From NCBI RefSeq assembly GCF_002295115.1, contig NZ_NSFV01000002.1:646228-710227 (forward strand): a stretch of DNA of 64,000 bases. Reading direction: 5' to 3'. Made by a program: the position numbers and the translations under genes. The DNA is from Mesorhizobium sp. WSM4311 (GTDB lineage: Bacteria; Pseudomonadota; Alphaproteobacteria; Rhizobiales; Rhizobiaceae). The notes beneath the pieces were generated by a model. It made no database searches. It had not been told where the DNA came from and saw only the letters and a list, made by a program, of their open reading frames with translations. Within the stretch, counting starts at the first letter, position 1. Every line of letters starts with the position of its first letter. Positions 7,574 to 15,617 of this stretch are shown here, one piece after another.

Positions 7574-9079
7574 CTATTGGAACGCTGTCTCCGAAAAGCT
7601 CCGGAGCTTGCGCGAATGCAGCCGCTCCATCGGCATCTCGGCCAGCTTCTCCATCGCCCTGATGCCGATGGTAAGGTGCTGCGCCACCTGGCGCTTGTAG
7701 AACTCGGTCGCCATGCCAGGCAGCTTCAACTCGCCATGCAGCGGTTTGTCGGAAACGCACAGCAGCGTGCCATAGGGGACGCGGAAGCGGAAGCCATTGG
7801 CGGCGATCGTCGCCGATTCCATGTCGAGCGCGATGGCGCGCGACTGCGACAGGCGCTGCACCGGTCCACGCTGGTCACGCAGTTCCCAGTTGCGGTTGTC
7901 GATGGTGGCGACCGTGCCGGTGCGCATGATGCGCTTCAGATCGTAGCCGGACAGGCCGGTGACTTCGGCGACCGCTTCCTGCAGGGCAACCTGGATTTCC
8001 GCCAACGGCGGAATCGGCACCCAGACCGGAAGGTCGTCGTCCAGCACGTGATCTTCGCGCACATAGGCATGCGCCAGCACATAGTCGCCGAGCGCCTGGG
8101 TGTTGCGCAGCCCGGCGCAATGGCCAAGCATCACCCAGGCATGCGGCCGCAGCACGGCGATATGGTCGGTGATCGTCTTGGCATTGGAAGGGCCGACGCC
8201 GATGTTGACCATTGTGATGCCGCCATGGTTCGGCTTTTTCAGGTGATAGGCCGGCATTTGCGGCAGGCGCTGCGGCCCAACGCCTTCGCTGGGCGCGTTC
8301 TGCCCGGCTTTGGTCACGACATTGCCCGGCTCGACGAATTCCGCGTAACCGCCGCCGCCCTTCTCCATCAGGTCGCGGGCGCGGGCGACGAACTCGTCGA
8401 TGTAGAACTGGTAGTTGGTGAACAGCACGAAGTTCTGGAAATGCTGCGGGCTGGTGGCCGTATAGTGGGTCATGCGGTGCAGCGAATAGTCGATGCGCTG
8501 CGCCGTGAACGGCGCCAGCGGCCTTGGTTCGCCGAAGGCCACTTCGAACGTGCCGTTGGCGATCTGGTCGTCGGTGCCGTCGAGATCCGGCACGTCGAAC
8601 AGGTCGCGGATCGGCCGCTCGATGCGCTCCGCGGCGGCTCCGTCGACGTAAGTTCCCTCCAGGAAGGCGAAATGCAGCGGAATGGGCGTGGTCGATTCCG
8701 AGACCGTGACCGAGACACCGTGGTTGCGCATGATCAGGCGCAGCTGTTCGACCAGATAGCTCTCGAACAGGTGCGGCTGCGTGATCGTGGTGGCGAAATG
8801 GCCGGGTGTCGGCATATGGCCGTAGGCTTGGCGCGAGTCGACCTGGGTAAAGGAACTCGTGGTGACGCCGATCTCGGGATAGAAGGCGCGGTAGCGCTTG
8901 CTGCTGTCGCCGCCGGCGGCCGCCAGGGCCGCGAAGGCGTCGCGCAGGAACTTGGTGTTGCGGTCGTAAAGCAGCTGCAGTGCGGCAACTGCTTTTTCGG
9001 CGCTGTCGAAGCTTTGCCGGCCAAAAGGCTCCGGCATGACGACAGATTCGATGGCTTGGGGGTAGATTCGCTTTTCCAT
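7574..9079 (-). CDS. amn: AMP nucleosidase
   Basis: A 501-residue cytoplasmic enzyme that hydrolyses AMP to adenine and ribose 5-phosphate. It has the two-domain layout of bacterial Amn: an N-terminal regulatory domain (YPEIGVTTSSFTQVDSRQAY near 68) and a C-terminal nucleoside-phosphorylase-like domain with GHCAGLRNTQALGDYVLAHA near 325 and the late ALDMESATIAANGFRFRVPY segment carrying the ribose-binding Met-Glu. Length is as expected for the family. It is convergent with nothing and lies 67 bases behind the EEP gene in the same direction. It contributes to purine turnover and AMP balance. Confidence 0.95.
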   Translation of the reverse strand: MEKRIYPQAIESVVMPEPFGRQSFDSAEKAVAALQLLYDRNTKFLRDAFAALAAAGGDSSKRYRAFYPEIGVTTSSFTQVDSRQAYGHMPTPGHFATTITQPHLFESYLVEQLRLIMRNHGVSVTVSESTTPIPLHFAFLEGTYVDGAAAERIERPIRDLFDVPDLDGTDDQIANGTFEVAFGEPRPLAPFTAQRIDYSLHRMTHYTATSPQHFQNFVLFTNYQFYIDEFVARARDLMEKGGGGYAEFVEPGNVVTKAGQNAPSEGVGPQRLPQMPAYHLKKPNHGGITMVNIGVGPSNAKTITDHIAVLRPHAWVMLGHCAGLRNTQALGDYVLAHAYVREDHVLDDDLPVWVPIPPLAEIQVALQEAVAEVTGLSGYDLKRIMRTGTVATIDNRNWELRDQRGPVQRLSQSRAIALDMESATIAANGFRFRVPYGTLLCVSDKPLHGELKLPGMATEFYKRQVAQHLTIGIRAMEKLAEMPMERLHSRKLRSFSETAFQ

Positions 9080-9153
9080 GGCTCAATATAGAGACTTGGA
9101 CGAGCGGTTGGGAGGGGTGTCGCTGCCGAAGGCGCTCAAAGCGGAATTTTTCT

Positions 9154-9348
9154 TTATCCCCGCTGCAGGCTGACCAGCAGAACGAAACCCACGCCGGACT
9201 TCCTCAGGGCCGGCGCCTCGATCGTCGAGCCGGTGCCGCTACGCATCATCGGCACCGCCAGGACCGGCGCGGCCAGGAGCACCAGGATAAGCGCCGCCCG
9301 CGGCAGGAGCCGAAGGGTCTTGAGAGTGTTGGCGGCGATGCGGGTCAT
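9154..9348 (-). CDS. Small membrane or secreted hypothetical protein (64 aa)
   Basis: A short frame encoding 64 residues with a basic N-terminus followed by a strong hydrophobic stretch (LLPRAALILVLLAAPVLAVP) and a polar tail ending FVLLVSLQRG. It could be a single-pass membrane protein or a small exported peptide. I do not recognise it. The upstream site is weak (GAAAG). It lies just after another small membrane frame (9384-9539) in the same direction, so the two may form a pair. Support is codon use and the hydrophobic segment only. Confidence 0.35.
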   Translation of the reverse strand: MTRIAANTLKTLRLLPRAALILVLLAAPVLAVPMMRSGTGSTIEAPALRKSGVGFVLLVSLQRG

Positions 9349-9383
9349 GATGTCTGAGCTTTCGAGGTCCGGGTTTCTTTGTT

Positions 9384-9539
9384 TCAGTGGCGAAGGTTGG
9401 TCGGGCAGGCGAGGCGGCATAGTCTGGTGGCTTCATCCCAGGAGCGGGGCGAACGGCCCGCTTCGGCGACGAGGATGGCGAAGAACATTCCAAACAGGCT
9501 CATCAGCAGGCAGACGATGGCGAAGCGGCGAGCAAGCAT
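9384..9539 (-). CDS. Small single-pass membrane protein (51 aa)
   Basis: A short frame reading MLARRFAIVCLLMSLFGMFF and then AILVAEAGRSPRSWDEATRL, ending with two cysteines (LCRLACPTNLRH). It has a basic start, one hydrophobic helix of about 20 residues and a polar Cys-containing tail. An AAGGAG Shine-Dalgarno sequence lies about 12 bases before the ATG, better than most sites here, which is the main reason to believe it is translated. Function unknown; it resembles small conserved membrane proteins of rhizobia in general shape only. Confidence 0.5.
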   Translation of the reverse strand: MLARRFAIVCLLMSLFGMFFAILVAEAGRSPRSWDEATRLCRLACPTNLRH

Positions 9540-9710
9540 TGGGTCGTGTCTCCTTCAACGCGCTGGAGAATGCCCCAATGCCTCTGAACCGGCTCTGATG
9601 CCGGTGTTCATCTGCGGTTCAAATTGATTGACGGGATCTGGGCGGGTCGCCGGCGTGCGCGGCTACCGGCAGCGGGGGGCAAGAGCCCAGGGCTTGACGT
9701 GCCGGTGAAA

Positions 9711-9736
9711 CGAAAACGGGGCCCGTCGGGCCCCGT
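9711..9736 (-). terminator. Rho-independent terminator after the DUF2147 gene
   Basis: On the minus strand ACGGGGCCC and GGGCCCCGT (9-bp perfect arms, 3-base loop) are followed by TTTTCG, 24 bases after the stop codon of the gene ending at 9761. Confidence 0.75.
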
Positions 9737-9760
9737 CAGGATGTCACAAGGATAGGCTGA

Positions 9761-10102
9761 TCAGAGCCTGTGCCAGGTCTGGCTCTTGCAGATCAGTCCG
9801 CCAAGCACGCAGCCGCTCATCTTGAGCGCGGTGCCCGACAATGTCGCCTTGCCCGAATAGGTCTTGTCGTTTGCAGGATCGGTGATGCTGCCGGCATATT
9901 TGTTGTCGCCCGCCGCCTTGAGCGAGCCGATCGTCTTGCCGGCATATTTGCCCGATTTGAGCGTGATGGAAAACGAGTCGCTGCCTGAAATGGCAGCGGT
10001 ATCCCCGGCTTGCGTTTTCCAATTGCCCTCGATCGGATCGGCCGACGCCGCACCCGCCATGATCAATGTGGCTGCAAGAGCCAGGCTCACTTTTCGAAAC
10101 AT
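9761..10102 (-). CDS. Exported DUF2147-like protein
   Basis: A 113-residue protein with a clear signal peptide (MFRKVSLALAATLIMAGAAS, cleavage near ASADP). The mature part starts DPIEGNWKTQAGDTAAI and has the Gly/Lys-rich repeats typical of the DUF2147 beta-barrel fold, including SGKYAGKTIGSL and TYSGKATLSGTALKMSGCVL. Two cysteines near the end (SGCVLGGLICKSQ) could bridge. DUF2147 proteins are periplasmic or lipid-exposed with no assigned reaction. The ATG at 10102 follows AGGGAGCAAG. The gene is monocistronic, with a good terminator behind it. Confidence 0.8.
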   Translation of the reverse strand: MFRKVSLALAATLIMAGAASADPIEGNWKTQAGDTAAISGSDSFSITLKSGKYAGKTIGSLKAAGDNKYAGSITDPANDKTYSGKATLSGTALKMSGCVLGGLICKSQTWHRL

Positions 10103-10540
10103 ATCTTGCTCCCTTTGGATAGCCGGCCGAATTCTCCGCCTCGCCGGTCTGCCGCTTACGCAAACGTAAGCTAATCCAGCTCCTGGCAAAACAAAAGCGG
10201 TGCCGCTGCGGAAGATCTTGGCATTTCAAAGCCCCCTGAATTGACGCCGTCGGCGAGGAAATGAAAACGACCGGCGCGTCCTGTTTGTTTCCCGTGGTTA
10301 GCGGAGTGTTGATCGAGGCTCGGAAAATTTTCGTCGAATTTGACGAAAATCGGCTGAATTGCTGGCTTCGTATCCTTAACGAATTTCCACGTTTACCTAT
10401 TGTTTTAGCTTTGTTTTCCTCAAATTAAGCACGCCATTTAACGGCGGATTCAAGCCTGATCGGCATTCTCGAAAGCATCGAAAGAGCGGCCCGGACAAGA
10501 CGAACGGAGGCAGCTCTCGGGAGCCAAACAGGGGACTAAA
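10103..10540. other. Intergenic region with a short palindrome
   Basis: About 440 bases between divergent genes; I see no gene. The part 10320-10440 is AT-richer than its surroundings and likely holds promoters for both sides. A perfect inverted repeat ATTTTCGTC/GACGAAAAT with a 6-base spacer lies at 10327-10350 and could be an operator or a small hairpin. Confidence 0.5.
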
Positions 10541-10807
10541 ATGGCACGTTTTGAAATGCTTGAAGCAGGTTTCGGCGCCATGGGAGCAACTGCCCAGGCC
10601 GACATTCTTTTCGAACTGGGCATGATGTATGCGACCGGTCGCGATTGCGAAACCGACGTCGTTGCCGCCCACAAATGGTTCAACATCGCCGCCATCAAGG
10701 GCTCGGCCCGTGCCGCGGAACTGCGCTCGGAACTGTCGGCCGCCATGTCGAAGGTCGAGATCGCCAAGGCGCTGCGCGAAGCCCGCGAATGGATGACCAT
10801 GCACTAG
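10541..10807 (+). CDS. Small Sel1-like repeat protein (88 aa)
   Basis: An 88-residue cytoplasmic protein with no signal peptide. Its middle, ILFELGMMYATGRDCETDVV followed by AAHKWFNIAAIKGSARAAEL, is a Sel1-like alpha-helical repeat (the LG-x-MYATGRD and A-x-KWF-x-x-AA pattern). Such repeats mediate protein contacts and have no enzymatic role. The start is preceded by AGGGGAC. The protein is much shorter than typical multi-repeat Sel1 proteins, and similar short forms are common in rhizobia. Partner unknown. The 5' side is a long AT-rich intergenic region, so it probably has its own promoter. Confidence 0.8.
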   Translation: MARFEMLEAGFGAMGATAQADILFELGMMYATGRDCETDVVAAHKWFNIAAIKGSARAAELRSELSAAMSKVEIAKALREAREWMTMH

Positions 10808-10950
10808 ATTTCCGGCAGGCGGGGACGCTCCGGCCAAGACCGCTCCAAGACGGTCGGGCCAAAACAGGGACAAGGCTGCGCAGACAGCCAGGCCACAGGC
10901 CATGAACGACAAGAATGCGGCAGCCGGACAGGCCCAAGCCGTGCGACGGA

Positions 10951-10988
10951 CCATGATCCCGAAAAGAATCCGTTTCTTCGGATCATGG
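10951..10988. repeat. Rhizobial intergenic hairpin repeat (CCATGATCC type)
   Basis: Perfect arms CCATGATCC (10951-10959) and GGATCATGG (10980-10988) enclose CGAAAAG and TTTCTTCG, an imperfect form of a hairpin family that recurs in Mesorhizobium intergenic DNA. It lies between the Sel1-like gene and the branched-chain amino-acid binding protein gene. Confidence 0.65.
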
Positions 10989-11060
10989 CAGGGACGACAG
11001 GGAAGGCCACGTTGGGGTTCGCGGCGCGGGGGCGCTGGGGAAACAGCCCGATAGGCAAAC

Positions 11061-11098
11061 AGCCACGACCAGCCGGAACAAGGCTGGCGTGGCTTTTT
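11061..11098 (+). terminator. Strong intrinsic terminator in an otherwise empty intergenic region
   Basis: AGCCACG-A-CCAGCC pairs with GGCTGG-CGTGGCT (13 pairs, one bulged A) and is followed by TTTTT. It lies 250 bases after the Sel1-like gene and upstream of the LivK-like gene, so it may end a long untranslated transcript or an unannotated small RNA from the 10990-11060 region. I found no gene in 10808-11233. Confidence 0.7.
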
Positions 11099-11233
11099 GC
11101 GTCGATGAGGGTCCGCAGGCCCAATCGAGTGGCGCCAATGCGCCTAGACAGGCCCAATGAAGGATGAAATTGTCCCGCCTCTGGAAGAAGCGCGGCCGGG
11201 GCGGCCGCGCGTGAGTGGAGGAGTTCTATTGCC

Positions 11234-12355
11234 ATGAAAAAAATGAGTATTTTGAGCGCGGCCATTTTCGGCCTGATGATGAGTGCGCCGGTGGCATTCG
11301 CCGACGACATCACCGTTTCGGTGGTCGGCCCGATGACCGGACAGCTCGCCACCATCGGCGACCAGTTCAAGCAGGGCGCACAGGCCGCCGCCGACGCCAT
11401 CAACGCCGCCGGCGGCGTCAACGGCTCGATGATCAAGCTCGACATCGAGGACGACCAGTGCGATCCCAAGCAGGCCGTGTCGGTCGCCAACCGCATCGTC
11501 GCCAACGGCGTCAAGTTCATCGACGGCCATGCCTGCTCGGGCTCGAGCATTCCCGCTTCGGCCGTCTATGCCGAGGCCGGTGCGCTGATGATGAGCCCGG
11601 CTTCCTCGAACCCGGTGCTGACCGACGCGGCCGCCAAGGCCGGCTGGCCGACCATCATGCGCCTCTATACGCGTGACGATGCACAGGGCGCCTTCATCGG
11701 CCCGTGGATCGCCAAGAAATATGCCGGCAAGAATGTCGTCATCCTGCACGACAAGAGCGCTTACGGTCAGGGCGTGGCCGATGCCGTCAGGGCGACCATG
11801 AACACTGGCGGCCTCAAGGAAGTCTATTATGACGCCATCAATCCCGGCGAGAAGGACTATTCGGCGCTCGTCACCAAGCTGAAGGATCTCAAGGCCGACG
11901 TCGTCTATTTCGGCGGCTACCATCCTGAAGCCGGCCTGATCCTGCGTCAGTCGGCCGAACAAAACCTGAAGTTCCAGCTGATCATGCCGGACTCCATCGC
12001 CTCGCCGGAATTCTGGCAGGTTGCCGGCCCGGCTGGCGAAGGCACCATGTTCGTCTTCCCGTCGGACCCGCAGGCAAAGCCGGAAGCCAAGGCCGCTGTC
12101 GAGAAGATCAAGGCCGGCGGCTTCGTGCCGGAAGGCTTCACGCTGTTCTCCTACGCCGTGGTCCAGGCTTTCGCCGAAGGCATCAAGCGTGCCGGCAGCG
12201 ACGATCCGGCCAAGGTTGCCGAGGCGTTGAAGAACGGCACGCCGATCAGCACCGTTGTCGGCGACGTCACCTTCGACGAGAAGGGCGACCTCAAGAACGC
12301 CAGCTACGACATCAACCAGTGGCATGACGGCAAGTACGCGCCGATCGCGCAGTAA
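11234..12355 (+). CDS. Branched-chain amino-acid ABC transporter substrate-binding protein (LivJ/LivK-like)
   Basis: A 373-residue periplasmic binding protein. The signal peptide is MKKMSILSAAIFGLMMSAPV with cleavage near AFADD. The mature start ITVSVVGPMTGQLATIGDQF and the segment HACSGSSIPASAVYAEAGAL are characteristic of the Leu/Ile/Val-binding family (Peripla_BP_6), and the CDPKQ/ACSGSS cysteine pair matches the disulfide of LivJ. It would deliver amino acids, or a similar amide ligand, to a LivHMGF permease encoded elsewhere. A GGAGG site lies 13 bases before ATG. It is convergent with mccA, so a leucine-type ligand is plausible but inferred. Confidence 0.92.
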   Translation: MKKMSILSAAIFGLMMSAPVAFADDITVSVVGPMTGQLATIGDQFKQGAQAAADAINAAGGVNGSMIKLDIEDDQCDPKQAVSVANRIVANGVKFIDGHACSGSSIPASAVYAEAGALMMSPASSNPVLTDAAAKAGWPTIMRLYTRDDAQGAFIGPWIAKKYAGKNVVILHDKSAYGQGVADAVRATMNTGGLKEVYYDAINPGEKDYSALVTKLKDLKADVVYFGGYHPEAGLILRQSAEQNLKFQLIMPDSIASPEFWQVAGPAGEGTMFVFPSDPQAKPEAKAAVEKIKAGGFVPEGFTLFSYAVVQAFAEGIKRAGSDDPAKVAEALKNGTPISTVVGDVTFDEKGDLKNASYDINQWHDGKYAPIAQ

Positions 12356-12380
12356 TCTCGGGTAATGATGTAATCCAAGG

Positions 12381-12413
12381 AAATGGCCGGGGTTTCCACC
12401 CCGGCCATTTTGT
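12381..12413 (+). terminator. Rho-independent terminator after the LivK-like gene
   Basis: AAATGGCCGGGG (12381-12392) and CCCCGGCCATTT (12399-12410) form a 12-bp perfect stem, 13 bp if the inner T-A is counted, followed by TGTT. Because the stem itself starts with AAA it may also act weakly on the convergent mccA transcript. Confidence 0.85.
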
Positions 12414-12435
12414 TGCCATTCGCGAAGCGTTCCGC

Positions 12436-14421
12436 TTATCGGCCCGCGGCAGCGGTCTGGGCGCTCTGTTCCTCTACGAACCGCACCAGCACAGTCCCGT
12501 CGGTGACCTGCGCCCCTTCCGCGGCGATCTCGGCAACCACCGCGTCATGCGGGGCGGCAATGGTGTGCTCCATCTTCATCGCCTCGAGGATCAGCAACGG
12601 TTGCCCCTTGATCACCGCGTCGCCCTTAGCCACGCGCACCAGCTTGACCAGCCCGGGCATCGGCGCGCGCAGGCTGCCGGAAGCGGCGGCCGCGTCGTCG
12701 CTCCGTGCCAACGGGTCCGTCACCGCGAATGTGTAGCCGACGGCGCCTTCGAACACCGTGATGTGGCCAGGCCAGCGGGCAAGGCGCGGAGCGGCGCGAA
12801 AATCATGCGAATTGGTGCTGTCATAGGGCGCATCGAGCGCCACCTGGAAGCGCCCGTCCGGCCGCACTGAAACCTTTGCCAGTATATCGGCCTCGCCGAA
12901 CTTCAGCCGCGTGCGCCGCGCCACGCCGTGGAAATGCGCGTAGCCGGAAAGCGACGACCATGGGTCGTTCGATGGCGGCAAGGCTGCTGCGCCGGAGGCG
13001 GCAAGGGCTGCTGCCGAGACAATTTCGCCGGTCGGCAGCGCGACGCCGGTCAGTGCCGCCTGATGTCTGCCGATCAGGCCGGTGTCGACATCACCAGCAC
13101 AAAAGTCGGGATCGGCGGCAAGGGCGGCAAGGAAACCGGTGTTGACGGTGGAACCGGCGATTTCGGTCCGCGACAGCGCCGCGCCGAGCGCTTCCAGCGC
13201 TGCTTGCCTGTCCTTTGCATGAACCACCAGCTTGGCGATCATCGGATCGTAATAGGGCGAGATGGCATCGCCGGCCCGCACGCCGGTCTCGACGCGCATC
13301 GTGGCGCCCTCGCAGGCCGCCTCAGGGAACTTCAGATGATGCAGCGTGCCCGTTGCGGGCAGGAACCCCTTTGCCGCATCCTCGGCATAGATGCGCGCCT
13401 CCAGGGCATGACCGCTCAGCGCGATCTCGCTCTGCGTCTTCGGCAGCTTTTCGCCGCTGGCAACCCGCAGCTGCCACTCGACCAGATCGGTGCCGGTGAC
13501 CATTTCGGTGACGGGATGCTCGACCTGCAGGCGGGTGTTCATCTCCATGAACCAGAAGCGGTCGGGCTTGAGGCCTTGCGAGGCATCGACGATGAATTCG
13601 ATGGTGCCGGCGCCTGAGTAGCCGATCGCCTTGGCGGCCTTCACTGCCGCTTCCGTCATCGCCTTGCGCAGCGCCGGCGTCATGCCGGGGGCAGGGGCTT
13701 CCTCGATCACCTTCTGGTGGCGGCGCTGCGCCGAGCAGTCGCGTTCGTAGAGATGCACCGCGTTGCCGAAATTGTCGCCGAACACCTGCACTTCTATGTG
13801 CCGTGGCTTGTCGACATATTTTTCGACAAGCACGCGGTCGTCGCCGAAAGCAGCCTTTGCCTCGCGCCGGGCGCTGGACAGCGCCTCGGAGAAATCATCG
13901 GGATGCTCGACGCGCCGCATGCCCTTGCCGCCGCCGCCGGCGCGCGCCTTGATCAGCACGGGATAGCCGATCTCGCGTGCCTTGGAGGCGAGCAGCACGA
14001 TCTCCTGCGCTTCGCCATGATAGCCTGGAACGACGGGAACGCCGGCTTTCTCCATCAGCCGCTTGGCGGCGTCCTTCAGCCCCATGGCGCGGATCGAGGC
14101 CGCCGATGGGCCGATGAAGGTGAGCCCCGCCGCCACCACCTGGTCGACGAAATCAGGATTTTCCGACAGGAAGCCGTAACCGGGATGGATGGCCTGCGTC
14201 CCCGTCGAAAGCGCCGCCGCAACAATCCGGTCCCCCCGCAAGTAACTCTCACCGACCGGCGAGGGGCCGATGTGAACGGCCTCGTCGGCCATCTCGACAT
14301 GCAGGGATTTCGCGTCGGCGTCAGAATAGACGGCGACGGTGTGCACGCCCATCTTGCGGGCCGTGCGGATGACACGGCAGGCGATCTCGCCCCGATTGGC
14401 GATCAGGATCTTGCTGAACAT
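12436..14421 (-). CDS. mccA: Methylcrotonoyl-CoA carboxylase, biotin-containing alpha subunit
   Basis: A 661-residue subunit that carboxylates its own biotin using ATP and bicarbonate, for carboxylation of 3-methylcrotonyl-CoA in leucine degradation. The biotin carboxylase N-terminus (MFSKILIANRGEIACRVIRT) is followed by the ATP-grasp part with RAGGGGKGMRRVE near 165, EMNTRLQVEHPVTEM near 290 and a C-terminal biotinyl domain with LEAMKMEHT near 618, where Lys carries biotin. A GGAGG site precedes the ATG at 14421; the longer frame to 14541 is not family-like. Alone it could be an acetyl- or propionyl-CoA carboxylase subunit, but neighbouring mccB and ivd make leucine catabolism much the best reading. 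Confidence 0.93.
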   Translation of the reverse strand: MFSKILIANRGEIACRVIRTARKMGVHTVAVYSDADAKSLHVEMADEAVHIGPSPVGESYLRGDRIVAAALSTGTQAIHPGYGFLSENPDFVDQVVAAGLTFIGPSAASIRAMGLKDAAKRLMEKAGVPVVPGYHGEAQEIVLLASKAREIGYPVLIKARAGGGGKGMRRVEHPDDFSEALSSARREAKAAFGDDRVLVEKYVDKPRHIEVQVFGDNFGNAVHLYERDCSAQRRHQKVIEEAPAPGMTPALRKAMTEAAVKAAKAIGYSGAGTIEFIVDASQGLKPDRFWFMEMNTRLQVEHPVTEMVTGTDLVEWQLRVASGEKLPKTQSEIALSGHALEARIYAEDAAKGFLPATGTLHHLKFPEAACEGATMRVETGVRAGDAISPYYDPMIAKLVVHAKDRQAALEALGAALSRTEIAGSTVNTGFLAALAADPDFCAGDVDTGLIGRHQAALTGVALPTGEIVSAAALAASGAAALPPSNDPWSSLSGYAHFHGVARRTRLKFGEADILAKVSVRPDGRFQVALDAPYDSTNSHDFRAAPRLARWPGHITVFEGAVGYTFAVTDPLARSDDAAAASGSLRAPMPGLVKLVRVAKGDAVIKGQPLLILEAMKMEHTIAAPHDAVVAEIAAEGAQVTDGTVLVRFVEEQSAQTAAAGR

Positions 14422-14596
14422 GGAGCCTCCGTAGCCAGGCCTTGCTGAAAGCGACGCAGGCGTTCCTTCGCGCCCCCTCTGGGTCGCAAACCTATATGGA
14501 TAGGCTTTCCGTTTGCCGGATGCTGCCTTGCAGTTCGGCACTTGATATAGAGCGCCCCCTTACCAAGGGAGCGCTCTACGAGCGAAGCGCATGTGC

Positions 14597-14965
14597 CTAT
14601 TTCGATGCCGAGATCGCGCAGCCGCCACTTGCGGTCTTTAGCTTCCAACGCGTCAATCCAGCCTGGCAGTTGCGCAGCGCCATCTCCTCCGCGGCCTTCT
14701 GGGAAGGTGCGTTGAGCTTCGTCCCGCAGATGATGTAGAGGTCGACGACTCGCGAATAAAAGGTCGCGGCGTAGGCCGAATGACCGCTCGCCGCAACGTA
14801 GCCCTTGTAGGCAACGTTGCATTCGCCCGAGCCCACGGTCGGCGGAAAACGCACGTCTCCCTTGCTTCCTGCGAGTGATCCGGCCTGGCCGGCGCCAGCT
14901 GTGGTGAATATTAGTATGGATGCAAGTATCGAGGCAGCCATCCCCCGGCAATATTTCAGTTCCAT
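14597..14965 (-). CDS. Small secreted protein inside the leucine cluster
   Basis: About 122 residues with an N-terminal hydrophobic signal (MAASILASILIFTTAGAGQA) and a mature domain of about 90 residues containing four cysteines (ECNVAY, YIICGTK, RNCQAG, GGCAIS) in positions suggesting two disulfides. I do not recognise the family; the late pattern ALRNCQAGLTRWKLKTASGG resembles small DUF4189-like secreted domains, a weak impression. Several ATGs are possible (14992, 14965, 14941). It lies between the macro gene and mccA, with gaps of 120 and 175 bases, so it may or may not belong to the operon. Confidence 0.6.
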   Translation of the reverse strand: MELKYCRGMAASILASILIFTTAGAGQAGSLAGSKGDVRFPPTVGSGECNVAYKGYVAASGHSAYAATFYSRVVDLYIICGTKLNAPSQKAAEEMALRNCQAGLTRWKLKTASGGCAISASK

Positions 14966-15085
14966 TCCCACCCTGTCCCCATTGCATTGCACGGGACAAG
15001 CAGTAGCGAATATTTTGTCTCGACGCCAGTTCGCCAGCGGAGATTCGACGCTGCCTATGCTGATGAATCGATTGGTCCATACAGT

Positions 15086-15616
15086 TCAACCCTTCCGGAG
15101 CGCAGCAACGGTTCGCCGGTATAGTTCCGCCGTATGCTCGTCGAAGCAGCAGAAGATGACGGTTTCGGGCATGGGTTTCTCTTCAATGATCATGCTGACA
15201 GTACCGACGGCGATTTCGGTCGCCTCAGCCCTGGGGTAGCGGTAAACACCGGTCGAGATCGCGGGAAACGCCACCGAATGGCAATCATTGGCGGTCGCGA
15301 GTTCCAGCGACCTGCGATAGCAAGAGGCCAGCAGTTCGGCTTCGCCCTTGCCGCCGCCCTGCCAGACCGGCCCGACCGTGTGGATGACATGTCGAGCCGG
15401 CAGCTTGTAACCCTTGGTGATCTTGGCGTCGCCGACCCTGCATCCGTTCAACATCCGGCATTCGACCTCGAGCTCACGACCCGCCGCGCGGTGGATGGCG
15501 CCATCGACTCCACCGCCGCCGAGAAGCGAGGTGTTGGCGGCATTGACGATGGCGTCGACATCCAGCTTCGTGATGTCCCCGGTGTGAATGCGGATCCTGT
15601 CCAACGCCTTGCTCAT
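15086..15616 (-). CDS. Macro-domain ADP-ribose-binding hydrolase (YmdB-like)
   Basis: A 176-residue single macro domain. It starts [19 protein letters not shown] and has [17 protein letters not shown], the loop that binds ADP-ribose and carries the catalytic Asn/Asp in MacroD/YmdB enzymes; [20 protein letters not shown] and [12 protein letters not shown] complete the set. Family members hydrolyse O-acetyl-ADP-ribose, the by-product of sirtuin deacetylation, or remove ADP-ribose from proteins. The ATG is one base after the mccB stop codon, so it is almost certainly co-transcribed with ivd and mccB. A gene of this type in a leucine operon suggests handling of O-acyl-ADP-ribose from sirtuin deacylation of branched-chain acyl-lysines; this link is inference. 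Confidence 0.93.
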   Translation of the reverse strand: MSKALDRIRIHTGDITKLDVDAIVNAANTSLLGGGGVDGAIHRAAGRELEVECRMLNGCRVGDAKITKGYKLPARHVIHTVGPVWQGGGKGEAELLASCYRRSLELATANDCHSVAFPAISTGVYRYPRAEATEIAVGTVSMIIEEKPMPETVIFCCFDEHTAELYRRTVAALRKG

Positions 15617-15617
15617 C

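Noticed and set aside
7484..9091. 535-codon plus-strand frame
   Set aside because: Antisense to amn.
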